From a virus: a DNA stretch of 32,012 nt. The translations under genes were made by a program, and so were the position numbers. The notes beneath the pieces were generated by a model. It saw only the letters and a program-made list of their open reading frames with translations, had not been told where the DNA came from and ran no database searches. Location: the IMG/VR virus record IMGVR_UViG_3300046011_000987, positions 1-32,012 of that record. One strand, written 5' to 3'. This document shows, piece by piece, positions 15,847 to 23,896 of the stretch. Each line of letters opens with the position of its first letter. The stretch's first letter is position 1.

Positions 15847-16341
15847 ATGGCAGTATTTAACAAAAACAGCATTACCCAAGTTAGTGGGTTTGACAACCCA
15901 TGTATCACAGGCGAATTAGTCTATCAGCAAAAAACATTTTGGAATTTAACGCTAACAGCCGAAGATGGTGTTTCCCCTGTTAGTTTAACTGGCGCAACCA
16001 TAGACGCGCAAATTATCCGCAGAACATTAACCAATGTGCAAGATTCCCGTTATGGGCTTTCATTTGACATTGGCGATTACACACCCACACCCACAGCCAT
16101 ACCATTGACCATAGCCAACCGTAATGACACAACGGGTTCGTTTACTTTAATCATTGATGATACATCATGGCTTGCCGTTGCAAGCGACCCAAGCCTTGCC
16201 ATTGATAGCGTAAACGGGGCAGGCTTTTCAGGGCGCATTAAAATCAGTTTCCCATCAAGCGGCGGCGGTTCAATCCCTGCCGAAGATAACATTATCTTTT
16301 TACTATTCATCGTGCGTTCAGACGCAATCGTTAAAGTGTAG
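15847..16341 (+). CDS. Virion-associated beta-rich protein of the fibre cluster
   Basis: 164 aa. The pattern ITGELVYQQKTFWNLTLTAEDG followed by SLTGATIDAQIIRRTL resembles the N-terminal domain of baseplate upper proteins and other tail attachment modules (an Ig-like polar sandwich), with a later segment NDTTGSFTLIIDDTSWLAV. It would attach fibres to the tip. Ribosome site AGGGG lies 7 nt upstream and partly inside a folded leader, so expression may be limited. Family recognition is moderate, function inferred from context. Confidence 0.6.
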   Translation: MAVFNKNSITQVSGFDNPCITGELVYQQKTFWNLTLTAEDGVSPVSLTGATIDAQIIRRTLTNVQDSRYGLSFDIGDYTPTPTAIPLTIANRNDTTGSFTLIIDDTSWLAVASDPSLAIDSVNGAGFSGRIKISFPSSGGGSIPAEDNIIFLLFIVRSDAIVKV

Positions 16342-16350
16342 GGGGGGCTT

Positions 16351-16644
16351 ATGGCAACATTAAATGTTCAGACCGTTCCTAGTAACACTAATGTAACGGT
16401 TGAAAACGCAAACAACCTATCCGTCAATGTATCAGGTGGCAATAACATCAATCTTGAAGTTATACCCACACCAAATCAGATTGTTCAAATCAATCGTGGG
16501 GTTGCAGGGCGTGATGGTGGTGATTTTATAGGCGGTTATCCCGTTGTTATGTCAAGCATACAGCCACGCGATGTGGTTATGTTTGGCACTAACCAATGGA
16601 ATAATGTAAATCAAACTGAAATAAGCGATGGCGGCAATTTTTAA
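16351..16644 (+). CDS. Small fibre-cluster protein, unknown
   Basis: 97 aa, beta-rich and Asn/Val-rich (VENANNLSVNVSGGNNINLEV), with one collagen-like GVAGRDGG motif at about residue 71 and a C-terminal GYPVVMSSIQPRDVVMFG segment that resembles repeats near the ends of phage fibre proteins. It sits 9 nt after the previous gene, with an AGGGGGGG stretch as ribosome site. It is probably an accessory part of the tail fibre; no clear family. Confidence 0.6.
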   Translation: MATLNVQTVPSNTNVTVENANNLSVNVSGGNNINLEVIPTPNQIVQINRGVAGRDGGDFIGGYPVVMSSIQPRDVVMFGTNQWNNVNQTEISDGGNF

Positions 16645-16657
16645 TTAAGGAATTATC

Positions 16658-17857
16658 ATGGCAAATACAATACGAATTAAACGCAGGGCAAGTAGTGGTG
16701 GCGCAGGCGCACCAACAACATTGGAAAATGCGGAATTAGCATTTAACGAAGCAAGTAATATACTTTATTACGGAACAGGCACAGGTGGTTCAGGCGGTTC
16801 AGCAACTAGCATTATTGCCATTGCAGGTAACGGCGCATTTGTTGATACATCAACGACACAAACCGTTGGCGGCACTAAAACATTTAGCAATACCATTACA
16901 GGTTCAGTTAGTGGTAATGCAGGCACAGCAACAGCCTTGCAAACAGCACGCACAATCGCTTTAACAGGCGATGCAACTGCTTCAGGAACATTTGACGGCA
17001 CAGCCAATTACAGCCAAGCCTTAACGCTTGCAACGGTTAATAGCAATGTTGGCACATTCTTAAAAACAACTGTTAATGCTAAAGGTCTTGTTACTGCGGC
17101 AACTTCAGCAAACATTAACGATTTGACTGCACCAACGGCTGATTATGGTTTTGGCGGCTTTAAAATTACAGGTCTTGCCGATCCCGTATCAGCACAAGAC
17201 GCGGCTACTAAACAATATGTTGATAGCGTGGCACAAGGTTTAGACCCTAAAGCATCATGCGTTGCGGCTACAACTGCAAACATTACTTTGTCAGGCACAC
17301 AAACTATTGATGGCGTGGCTGTTATTGTAGGCGACAGGGTGTTGGTTAAAAACCAAACATTGCCACAAAACAACGGTATTTATATAGTTGCGGCAAGCAC
17401 ATGGTCGCGTTCATTAGATATGGATGCTTGGGCTGAAGTGCCAAATGCGTTTACATTTATTGAAGATGGCACAACGCAAGCGGACACAGGTTGGGTAACA
17501 ACTGCAAGCGCAGGCGGCACGCTAGGCACAACACCAATCCCATTTGTTCAGTTTAGTGGTGCAGGAACATACACCGCAGGCACAGGTTTAACGCTAACAG
17601 GTGGTGAATTTAGCATTACCAATACATCCGTTACCGCAGGCGCATTTGGTTCTGCAAGCAACACATTATCTGCAACTGTAAATGCCCAAGGTCAATTAAC
17701 TGCTTTATCAGCACAAGCAATTGCTATTGCTAACACGCAAGTTAGTGGTCTTGGCACTATGTCCACTCAAGATGCAAGCAATGTTGCAATTACAGGCGGT
17801 TCAATTATTAACCTAACCACCTTTGATGGCATTACTATTGACGGTGGCACATTCTAA
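16658..17857 (+). CDS. Tail fibre protein 1
   Basis: 399 aa. The N-terminus, MANTIRIKRRASSGGAG then LENAELAFNEASNILYYGTG, fits the small attachment domain seen at the start of Bordetella phage Mtd and many other fibres. The middle is Gly/Thr/Ala-rich repeat sequence (TATALQTARTIALTGDATAS; GDRVLVKNQT; AATKQYVDS). It ends in AITGGSIINLTTFDGITIDGGTF-type beta repeats without a chaperone domain. The start motif is shared with the next gene, so both fibres may use the same docking site. The fibre call is strong from composition. Confidence 0.85.
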   Translation: MANTIRIKRRASSGGAGAPTTLENAELAFNEASNILYYGTGTGGSGGSATSIIAIAGNGAFVDTSTTQTVGGTKTFSNTITGSVSGNAGTATALQTARTIALTGDATASGTFDGTANYSQALTLATVNSNVGTFLKTTVNAKGLVTAATSANINDLTAPTADYGFGGFKITGLADPVSAQDAATKQYVDSVAQGLDPKASCVAATTANITLSGTQTIDGVAVIVGDRVLVKNQTLPQNNGIYIVAASTWSRSLDMDAWAEVPNAFTFIEDGTTQADTGWVTTASAGGTLGTTPIPFVQFSGAGTYTAGTGLTLTGGEFSITNTSVTAGAFGSASNTLSATVNAQGQLTALSAQAIAIANTQVSGLGTMSTQDASNVAITGGSIINLTTFDGITIDGGTF

Positions 17858-17897
17858 TTTAATTAACCCTGCTATATAGCAAATAAAGGGATGCCAA

Positions 17898-20363
17898 ATG
17901 GCTAATACGATAAAACCAAAACGCAGTAATACCGCAAGCAAAGTGCCTAACACATCCGAATTAGTTTCGGGTGAATTAGGTGTAAACATGGCAGACCGAA
18001 AGGTTTACATCAATAACGGCACATCCGTTGTTCAAGTCGGGGCTGGCTTATTGTCAGCCCTTGGCGATGTAACTATAACTTCACCAACAAACGGTCAAAG
18101 CCTGTCTTATAACGGCACGGCTTGGGTAAACGCAACAGGTAGCGGTTCGGGCGATGTTGTTGGGGGCGCAAGTTCTACCGACAATGCTATTGCACGATAT
18201 GATGGAACAACAGGCAAAATAATTCAAAATTCTGTTGTTGTTATTGATGATAGCGGTAATGTTTCAGGGGTTAATTCAATAACCGACCCTGACACTATTG
18301 GTTTTAATACTGCCTATGCAACGCCTTTAACGGCAGGACAATTAGGTTGGGATAACACCTTTAATTCGCTTGCCTATGGTATGTCGGGCGGTAATATCAT
18401 TCAGCATATTGGTGAAGATACTTACATATACATTAAAGCCACAGCCGCAATCACTAAAGGGCAAGTGATTATGTTTACGGGTTCTGTTGGTGCTAGTGGC
18501 GTTTTAACAGGCGCACCTGCAACAGGCGTAACAAACGCGCAATACATTGTTGGCGTAGCGGCTGAATCTATTGCAAACAATGGCTTTGGTTATGTTCAAA
18601 CATTTGGTGAATTGCGAAATGTAAACACATCGGCTTTTGCAGATGGCGATATTCTTTATTACAATTCAGCCGTAACGGGTGGCTTTACAACAACTTTTCC
18701 AACAAGCGGTTTAATCGTTACCGTTGCCGCCGTTGTTAATGGTGGAAGCGTTGGCGGTGGTGTTATTCAAATTCGCGTAACTGTAACACAACGCATTACA
18801 GCATCAACAGGCATTACCGTAACACAAACAAACGCTGGTTCAAGCATTACCAATAGCGGCGTGTTAGGCGTTACAGCCACAAGCCCTGTTGCATCAAGCG
18901 GTGGAACAGCACCCGTTATTAGTTTATCAGCAGGTTATGGCGACACCTTAAACCCTTATGCAAGCAAGACCGCAAACTTTGTTTTAGCCGCACCAAATGG
19001 CACAACAGGCGTTCCAACATTTCGCGCGGTTGTAGCGGCAGACATTCCAACGCTTAATCAAAACACCACAGGCACAGCCGACAATGTAACAGGAACGGTT
19101 GCTATTGCTAACGGCGGAACAGGCGCAACATCGGCGGCGGCGGCTTTAACTGCTTTAGGTGCATATCCATTATCAAACCCAAGTGGTTACACTAGCAATA
19201 CAGGAACGGTTACATCTGTTGCGGCTTTAACACTTGGCACAACAGGAACGGATTTATCATCAACCGTTGCAACAGGAACGACAACGCCTGTTATTACATT
19301 GCAAGTGCCGACAGCATCGGCAACAAATCGTGGGGCATTAAGCGCGGCTGATTGGACAACCTTTAACAATAAAACAAGCAACACAGGCACAGTTACATCG
19401 GTTGCCACAGGAACAGGCTTATCAGGTGGCACAATAACCACAACAGGCACAATATCGCTTGCCAACACAGCAGTTACCGCAGGTTCATACACTAATACAA
19501 ACATTACGGTTGATGCACAAGGGCGCATTACGGCGGCGGCAAGTGGTTCAGGTGGTGGGGTTACATCGGTTACAGGCACAGCACCCGTTGTTTCAAGTGG
19601 TGGCGCGACACCTGCAATTAGCATGGCGGCGGCAACTGCATCGGTCAATGGTTATATGACTAGCACTTATGCAAGCAAACTTGATGGCATAGCGGCTGGA
19701 GCAACCAATGTAACTAATACAAACCAACTAACTAATGGCGCAGGTTTTATTACAAGTTCAGGCACTTCAGGCAATACATCATCTATTTCAAGTGCAGTTG
19801 GTAGTTCATATACTTGGACAGGTGTTCAATTATTTCAAGCAAATCAAAATACAGGAACAGGTTCAAACCCACCATTACAAGCATATTCATCAAGCGGTGG
19901 TGCAATGATGTCATTTCATCGTAGTGGTGTTTACGCCATCAATATGGGGCTTGATTCAGATAATGTGTTTCGTATAGGTGGATGGTCTGCTGGTGCAAAT
20001 CGTTTACAAATGGATATGTCAGGCAACTTGACTATGGCTGGAAATGTTACGGCATATTCTGATGAAAGAAAAAAGAAAAATTGGCGACCAGTTACAAATA
20101 ATTTTGTTGAAAAATTAGCGCAAATTAAATCAGGCATTTATGAAAGAACGGATGAAAAATTAACGCAGGCTGGTGTATCAGCGCAATCATTCAAAACTTT
20201 ATTACCTGAAACTGTAATTGAAGATAATGATGGATTTTTAGCAGTTTCATACGGAAATGCGGCTTTAGTTTCGGCGGTTGAATTAGCCAAGGAAGTTATG
20301 GCTTTAAAAAACATGATAAAAGAATTAAAAACTGAAATTGATAATCTTAAAAACAAGGCATAA
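17898..20363 (+). CDS. Tail fibre protein 2 with S74 self-cleaving chaperone
   Basis: 821 aa. It opens with MANTIKPKRSNTASKVPNTS and GELGVNMADRKVYINNGT, paralogous to fibre 1. The long middle is Thr/Gly/Ser-rich repeats (TGTVTSVA, AAATASVNGYM). A globular receptor-side domain follows (SFHRSGVYAINMGLDSDN, FRIGGWSAGANRLQMD). At Ser721 the motif AYSDERKKKNW begins the intramolecular chaperone (peptidase S74): Ser721 and Lys726 match the expected Ser/Lys pair, and the last 101 residues end in a coiled coil (MIKELKTEIDNLKNK). The chaperone drives trimer folding, then is cut off. Very likely the main receptor-binding fibre. Confidence 0.92.
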   Translation: MANTIKPKRSNTASKVPNTSELVSGELGVNMADRKVYINNGTSVVQVGAGLLSALGDVTITSPTNGQSLSYNGTAWVNATGSGSGDVVGGASSTDNAIARYDGTTGKIIQNSVVVIDDSGNVSGVNSITDPDTIGFNTAYATPLTAGQLGWDNTFNSLAYGMSGGNIIQHIGEDTYIYIKATAAITKGQVIMFTGSVGASGVLTGAPATGVTNAQYIVGVAAESIANNGFGYVQTFGELRNVNTSAFADGDILYYNSAVTGGFTTTFPTSGLIVTVAAVVNGGSVGGGVIQIRVTVTQRITASTGITVTQTNAGSSITNSGVLGVTATSPVASSGGTAPVISLSAGYGDTLNPYASKTANFVLAAPNGTTGVPTFRAVVAADIPTLNQNTTGTADNVTGTVAIANGGTGATSAAAALTALGAYPLSNPSGYTSNTGTVTSVAALTLGTTGTDLSSTVATGTTTPVITLQVPTASATNRGALSAADWTTFNNKTSNTGTVTSVATGTGLSGGTITTTGTISLANTAVTAGSYTNTNITVDAQGRITAAASGSGGGVTSVTGTAPVVSSGGATPAISMAAATASVNGYMTSTYASKLDGIAAGATNVTNTNQLTNGAGFITSSGTSGNTSSISSAVGSSYTWTGVQLFQANQNTGTGSNPPLQAYSSSGGAMMSFHRSGVYAINMGLDSDNVFRIGGWSAGANRLQMDMSGNLTMAGNVTAYSDERKKKNWRPVTNNFVEKLAQIKSGIYERTDEKLTQAGVSAQSFKTLLPETVIEDNDGFLAVSYGNAALVSAVELAKEVMALKNMIKELKTEIDNLKNKA

Positions 20364-20365
20364 TT

Positions 20366-20605
20366 ATGGACACCCAATCATTACTTAACCTTTTATTTTC
20401 ATCCGCAGGGTTAATCCTTGGTTGGTTTTTGCGTGAATTATGGGCGGCAGTTAAAGAATTAAAAAGCGATCTTGCAAAATTGCGTGAAGAATTGCCAAAA
20501 GAATATGTAACTAAAAATGATTATCGTGAAGATGTAAAAGAATTAAAAGATATGATTTCAAAGTTGTTTGACATATTAGAAAACCGCAGGGGAATTTTAA
20601 AATGA
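20366..20605 (+). CDS. Small membrane protein with coiled coil (lysis-region)
   Basis: 79 aa. One membrane segment near residues 7-28 (LLFSSAGLILGWFLRELW), then a charged coiled coil (AVKELKSDLAKLREELPKEYVTKNDY … VKELKDMISKLFDILE). Proteins of this build are often encoded before phage holin and lysin genes and resemble XhlA-type membrane partners. It starts 2 nt after the fibre stop and its TGA overlaps the next ATG, linking fibres to the lysis cassette. The role in lysis is inferred from context. Confidence 0.7.
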   Translation: MDTQSLLNLLFSSAGLILGWFLRELWAAVKELKSDLAKLREELPKEYVTKNDYREDVKELKDMISKLFDILENRRGILK

Positions 20606-21081
20606 AGCAATTTTTATATTTAACTTTAGGTTTAATTATTGGCGGTTTGTTGGCATATAGTTCTGCTTATGCCGATGAAACAACAATAAATTATAGAGGG
20701 CAACCAGTATCAAGCGCAATTGCACCATCCATGTCAGCCTTTAGCCAAGATGTTTGCGGCATTGGCGTTAGTGGCGCGGTCAATGGCGGTGTTTTTTCTG
20801 TTGCAGGCGGCACAATGATTACGGATAATAATTGCGTAAGATTGCGATGGGCAAAATTTTTAAGCGATAGTGGTTTAAAAGTTGCGGCCGTATCATTGGC
20901 TTGTGCGGCAACCCATGAAAATTGGGTGGCTATGGAAATGTCCGGATCGCCATGCCCGATTGGTGGTGCTATTGGCGATGCGGCTAGAAAGGCTTGGTAT
21001 GATTTACACCCCGAATGGTTTGCTGAAATTTATGGTAAGGATTTTGTCCTTATTACCCCTTTGCCTAATTCTAGGGAGTAA
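20602..21081 (+). CDS. Secreted protein with signal peptide, unknown
   Basis: 159 aa. The N-terminus MKQFLYLTLGLIIGGLLAYSSAYA is a clear signal peptide, with likely cleavage after AYA (about residue 24). The mature part has several cysteines (VCGIGVSG, NNCVRL, LACAATHE, SPCPIGG), suited to disulfides in the periplasm. I do not recognise the family. ATGA overlap with the upstream gene. The 3' end overlaps the next gene by 50 nt in another frame. Export to the periplasm or outer membrane is well supported; the function is open. Confidence 0.75.
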   Translation: MKQFLYLTLGLIIGGLLAYSSAYADETTINYRGQPVSSAIAPSMSAFSQDVCGIGVSGAVNGGVFSVAGGTMITDNNCVRLRWAKFLSDSGLKVAAVSLACAATHENWVAMEMSGSPCPIGGAIGDAARKAWYDLHPEWFAEIYGKDFVLITPLPNSRE

Positions 21082-22183
21082 TTATGCTCAAGCGTATTGT
21101 TATGCAACTGCGTGGGAAAATAATCGCCCCGTTTATTCAAGCCTTGGTGTTGCACAAGGAACAACTATTGAAGCGTGTCAGCAATTGGCGTGTCAGTATT
21201 ACCCAAGCATCCCTGAATGTGGGCAACCTGTTCAGCCGGCTTGTTCAGATCGCGTTGAATTTCAAAGTTTGGCTTGCCAACCTAACCATAGTGGCGCAAT
21301 CAATCAAAGCCGCACTTATCAATGCCAAAGTCAAACTTATACGGATTGGGCAACAACTTCTAATAATTGCACGCCGAATCCGCCAACTTGTAATTACAGC
21401 GCGATCACCGAAGAAAGGCAAAGTTGTGGGGATAACCAAATCGGCTCGGTTACATTTAAAAGGGAACAAAACTGTTCAGATCCATACGGCGAACCAGTTG
21501 ATTCAGGATGGTTTGAAATATCAAGATCATGCCAAGCCGCCCCTGCAACCTGCCAAGCCAAAATTGAAGAAAGGTCGTTAGCGTGTCAGGATGGCTATGT
21601 TGGTTCAATATCGCAACAGCAAATAACAACTTGCGCGACACCATACAGCCAACCAACAGTAAATCCTTGGGTGGAAACGGCAAACACTTGCACAAAGAGT
21701 GCAACGAATCCAACCAACATGGCAAGCCCTGTAAATCCTGTCAGCCCAATAAGTGCGCCGCCTGCACCACCGCCGCCACCGCCACAGGAAGAACCGCCGC
21801 CACCGGCAGAAGCACAGCCACAGGAAGCCGCACCGCAGGCATCAACGCCAAGTGCGCCTGTTGCAACAACAACACAAGACACAACCACGCAAACAACAGC
21901 ACCATCAACCCAAGTTCCGGCAGGCAAAACATTAGTTCCGGGCTTTGGGATCGTGTTAAGTTTGGAAATTTTAAACAAGCCAATGCAAGTTCAGCAAATT
22001 CAATTGAACGATGCACTAGCCTATCAACAGGAATTGCCTTATGACATCAAACAAAGCCAAGGAATCTTACTTGAATTACTCACCGAAAACACTATTGTTA
22101 GTGATTTTTGGGGTATTAGCACCGATAAGTGGAACGATCTATATCGGTATAACAACTTACAACCGAGTTATAGCGGCGACTGA
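21032..22183 (+). CDS. Secreted Cys-repeat protein with proline-rich linker
   Basis: 383 aa from ATG 21032, chosen because it gives a proper signal peptide (MVRILSLLPLCLILGSNYAQA); the frame is open further upstream but only inside the previous gene. After a small Cys domain, three repeats of about 40-44 residues follow (74-113, 125-167, 177-220) with a fixed C-x15-C spacing (82/98, 132/148, 185/201) and a last Cys at 113, 167 and 220. Then comes a Pro/Glu/Ala linker (243-276) able to span a long distance, and a C-terminal domain (297-383). The last 143 nt also encode the start of the next gene in another frame. Function unknown; surface, periplasm-spanning or lysis roles are possible. Confidence 0.8.
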   Translation: MVRILSLLPLCLILGSNYAQAYCYATAWENNRPVYSSLGVAQGTTIEACQQLACQYYPSIPECGQPVQPACSDRVEFQSLACQPNHSGAINQSRTYQCQSQTYTDWATTSNNCTPNPPTCNYSAITEERQSCGDNQIGSVTFKREQNCSDPYGEPVDSGWFEISRSCQAAPATCQAKIEERSLACQDGYVGSISQQQITTCATPYSQPTVNPWVETANTCTKSATNPTNMASPVNPVSPISAPPAPPPPPPQEEPPPPAEAQPQEAAPQASTPSAPVATTTQDTTTQTTAPSTQVPAGKTLVPGFGIVLSLEILNKPMQVQQIQLNDALAYQQELPYDIKQSQGILLELLTENTIVSDFWGISTDKWNDLYRYNNLQPSYSGD

Positions 22184-22511
22184 AGCCATTGAATCATCCA
22201 AGCCTTATGATGATGCTGAATTAAAGGCTGAAGTTAATGCTTTAAAAGTGCAATTATCAGCACAACAATCATCGGTAAATACCGTTAAGGACAGCATGGT
22301 TACAACATCTAATCAACTTGTTTCCATGCAAGAAAAAGTGTCAAACGCTATTGGAACGGCCAATGAAGCCAAGGCTATTACTAACGGCAATGTGCGTGAA
22401 ACAGCCGCATCCTTGCTTGGCGTGCGTGAGGAAATGAAAGCCACACGCGATAGCATAGAAGCGCAACTTAAAGCCCTTAAACGGGCAACATCAAATCCAT
22501 TGGGGAATTAA
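22041..22511 (+). CDS. Membrane-anchored coiled-coil protein (spanin-like topology)
   Basis: 156 aa. A short cytoplasmic start, one membrane segment (about residues 16-38, LLLVIFGVLAPISGTIYIG), then a long heptad-rich domain (VNALKVQLSAQQSSVNTVKDSM, VREEMKATRDSIEAQLKAL). This N-in, single-pass, coiled-coil build is like an inner-membrane spanin, and the gene precedes the holin and lysozyme genes. No partner lipoprotein with a lipobox is visible, so the spanin role is only a hypothesis. Its first 143 nt overlap the Cys-repeat gene in a different frame; the start could be internal, but the membrane segment argues for 22041. Confidence 0.7.
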   Translation: MTSNKAKESYLNYSPKTLLLVIFGVLAPISGTIYIGITTYNRVIAATEAIESSKPYDDAELKAEVNALKVQLSAQQSSVNTVKDSMVTTSNQLVSMQEKVSNAIGTANEAKAITNGNVRETAASLLGVREEMKATRDSIEAQLKALKRATSNPLGN

Positions 22512-22512
22512 A

Positions 22513-23010
22513 ATGCTTTCAATTATTTCAGGTTTATTAGGAATTGGTTCATCGGCATTGCCTAGCCTATTAGGGTTTTTTCAGCAAAAGGGCGATCAAA
22601 AGCATGAAATGGCTATGGCTAGATTGCAGGCAGAACGCGAAACCGCAATGGCGGCCGCCGGTTTTGCATCGCAGGAAAAGATTGAAGCAATCAAGTTAGA
22701 TGAAATTGAAATGCAAACTTATGCACAGGAACGCGAAGCCCTGTATGCCCATGACATGAAAATTATGGATAAAGCATCGCAATCCGTTGTTGATCTTAAC
22801 GGCAAGGTGCGCCCTTATATTGCATTTACTTTTGTTGGCTTGCTAGTGTTTGTTGATTTAGCAGGCTTGGCTTGGGCAATCTATACAGGCGTTGAATTTA
22901 CAACAGCAATGGGCTTAGTATTTTCTGACGATGAAATGGCTATTGTTTCAAGCATAATTGGTTTTTACTTTGGTTCACGCCAATGGGAAAAGCATCGTGA
23001 AAGTAAGTAA
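22513..23010 (+). CDS. Holin, GTA three-TM type
   Basis: 165 aa. Membrane segments lie near residues 4-22, 98-120 and 138-156, with a charged helical middle (ARLQAERETAMAAAGFASQEKIEAIKLDEIEMQ). The C-terminal SSIIGFYFGSRQWEK is typical of the holin family with three membrane segments first described for gene transfer agent release. It would make lesions in the inner membrane to free the lysozyme encoded next. The gene starts 1 nt after the previous stop and overlaps the lysozyme start by 14 nt. Confidence 0.8.
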   Translation: MLSIISGLLGIGSSALPSLLGFFQQKGDQKHEMAMARLQAERETAMAAAGFASQEKIEAIKLDEIEMQTYAQEREALYAHDMKIMDKASQSVVDLNGKVRPYIAFTFVGLLVFVDLAGLAWAIYTGVEFTTAMGLVFSDDEMAIVSSIIGFYFGSRQWEKHRESK

Positions 23011-23488
23011 AGAATTGATTAAAATGTTAAAGCACCATGAGGGCGTTAGATATAAACCATATCAATGCCCTGCAAGGCTTTGGACAATAGGGGTTGGCCA
23101 TGTTATGTATGTTGAACAGGCAAAGATCCCATCAAGCATAGATGGTATGGCACAGCGTAAAGCGTGGCCATTAAGATTACAAGACAATCGCAAATGGAGT
23201 GAACAGGAAATTGACGAATTATTGGCTAAGGATGTCGCCCGATTTGAACGAGGGGTTGCCCGTTATTTACCTATACACCTTTCACAGAATGAATTTGATG
23301 CTATGGTTAGTTTTAGTTTTAACCTTGGTCTTGGGGTATTACAGCGTTCAACCATCCGTCAGGCGTTGTTGCGCGGCGATAAAGTTACGGCTATACAAAG
23401 CCTGCTTAAATATAATAAAGCAGGTGGTAAGGTCTTAAAAGGCTTGGATAATAGGCGTAAGGATGAAGCGGCGTTATTTAACCGATAA
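22997..23488 (+). CDS. Endolysin, GH24 lysozyme with Glu-Cys-Thr site
   Basis: 163 aa from GTG 22997, preferred over ATG 22958 because GGGAAAAG lies just upstream and the family N-terminus begins here. It hydrolyses peptidoglycan glycan strands. Residues Glu15 (KHHEG), Cys24 and Thr30 (LWTIGVGH) stand at the spacings of T4 lysozyme E11-D20-T26, so Cys replaces the usual Asp, as in P1 Lyz. Later family blocks are NEFDAMVSFSFNLGLGVLQ and NRRKDEAALF. No signal peptide or anchor is visible, so release should depend on the holin. Its last 11 nt overlap a gene on the other strand. Confidence 0.93.
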   Translation: MKVSKELIKMLKHHEGVRYKPYQCPARLWTIGVGHVMYVEQAKIPSSIDGMAQRKAWPLRLQDNRKWSEQEIDELLAKDVARFERGVARYLPIHLSQNEFDAMVSFSFNLGLGVLQRSTIRQALLRGDKVTAIQSLLKYNKAGGKVLKGLDNRRKDEAALFNR

Positions 23489-23726
23489 CAATGTAATTGG
23501 GGCAATTATCGCCACCGCGCCAAAATTCAGACCATGCTTGATGGTTGCTTGCTGGCATTACATAGCGTTTGCATTGTTCCCTGTAAGCGCACACCATTGA
23601 TCCATCGGGGGCTTGGCCAGCACATTTGGCTAAATCCTTGTTGCGAAATATAGCATCGTATTTATCGGCATAAGTGTTGCTAAACTTGCTAACAATAGCG
23701 TCGCCAGTTATATCGTTTTTACTCAT
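23478..23726 (-). CDS. Small Cys-containing protein, unknown
   Basis: 82 aa starting at MSKNDITGD; this start is set by the ATGA overlap with the preceding gene and the AGGA upstream. The C-terminal half holds four Cys (CAGQAPDGSMVCAYREQCKR … GDNCPNYI), resembling small phage proteins with CAxRxxC motifs that may bind zinc or an Fe-S cluster. It is the last gene of the leftward operon and converges with lysozyme, overlapping it by 11 nt. Function not known. Confidence 0.75.
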   Translation of the reverse strand: MSKNDITGDAIVSKFSNTYADKYDAIFRNKDLAKCAGQAPDGSMVCAYREQCKRYVMPASNHQAWSEFWRGGDNCPNYIVIG

Positions 23727-23896
23727 AAAATCCTGCAATTTAATTTTCTTAAAATAGCGTTGATTAAAGCCATTGGGATAATCAATAAAAACCACCACAG
23801 ACTGCCGTTATAAACAAGCGCACCAATTATTGAATTACCCAATACATCAATAAAAGTATAATCTTTGGCGGTTAAATAGTTAAGTAGTTTTTTCAT
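23723..23896 (-). CDS. Small membrane protein, 57 aa
   Basis: MKKLLNYLTAKDYTFIDVLG is followed by a membrane segment around residues 29-48 (YNGSLWWFLLIIPMALINA). The ATG has a canonical AAAGGAAAC ribosome site and overlaps the previous stop as ATGA; its own stop overlaps the next start the same way. This makes it a real gene despite its size. Function unknown. Confidence 0.75.
   Translation of the reverse strand: MKKLLNYLTAKDYTFIDVLGNSIIGALVYNGSLWWFLLIIPMALINAILRKLNCRIL

Noticed and set aside
17863-17887. Palindrome TGCTATATAGCA between CCCT and AGGG as a terminator or promoter
   Set aside because: No T-run and no convincing -35 box; the GGG belongs to the ribosome site of the next gene.
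19187-19648. Long minus-strand frame under the large fibre gene
   Set aside because: Val/Pro-rich shadow of Gly/Thr-rich repeats; no ribosome site, opposite to the operon.
16658-20363. Diversity-generating retroelement target
   Set aside because: Mtd-like fibre starts are present but no reverse transcriptase or template repeat is seen in the window.
20882-21031. Upstream extension of the Cys-repeat protein to ATG 20882
   Set aside because: It would lie inside the previous gene and hide the signal peptide that begins at 21032.
21084-21581. 165-aa open frame, Leu/Lys-rich, in another frame of the Cys-repeat gene
   Set aside because: The competing frame has a signal peptide and three ordered Cys repeats; this one has a biased composition typical of a frame shadow.
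21595-21978. Minus-strand frame with Gly/Ala/Cys-rich sequence
   Set aside because: Mirror of the proline-rich linker region; composition artefact.
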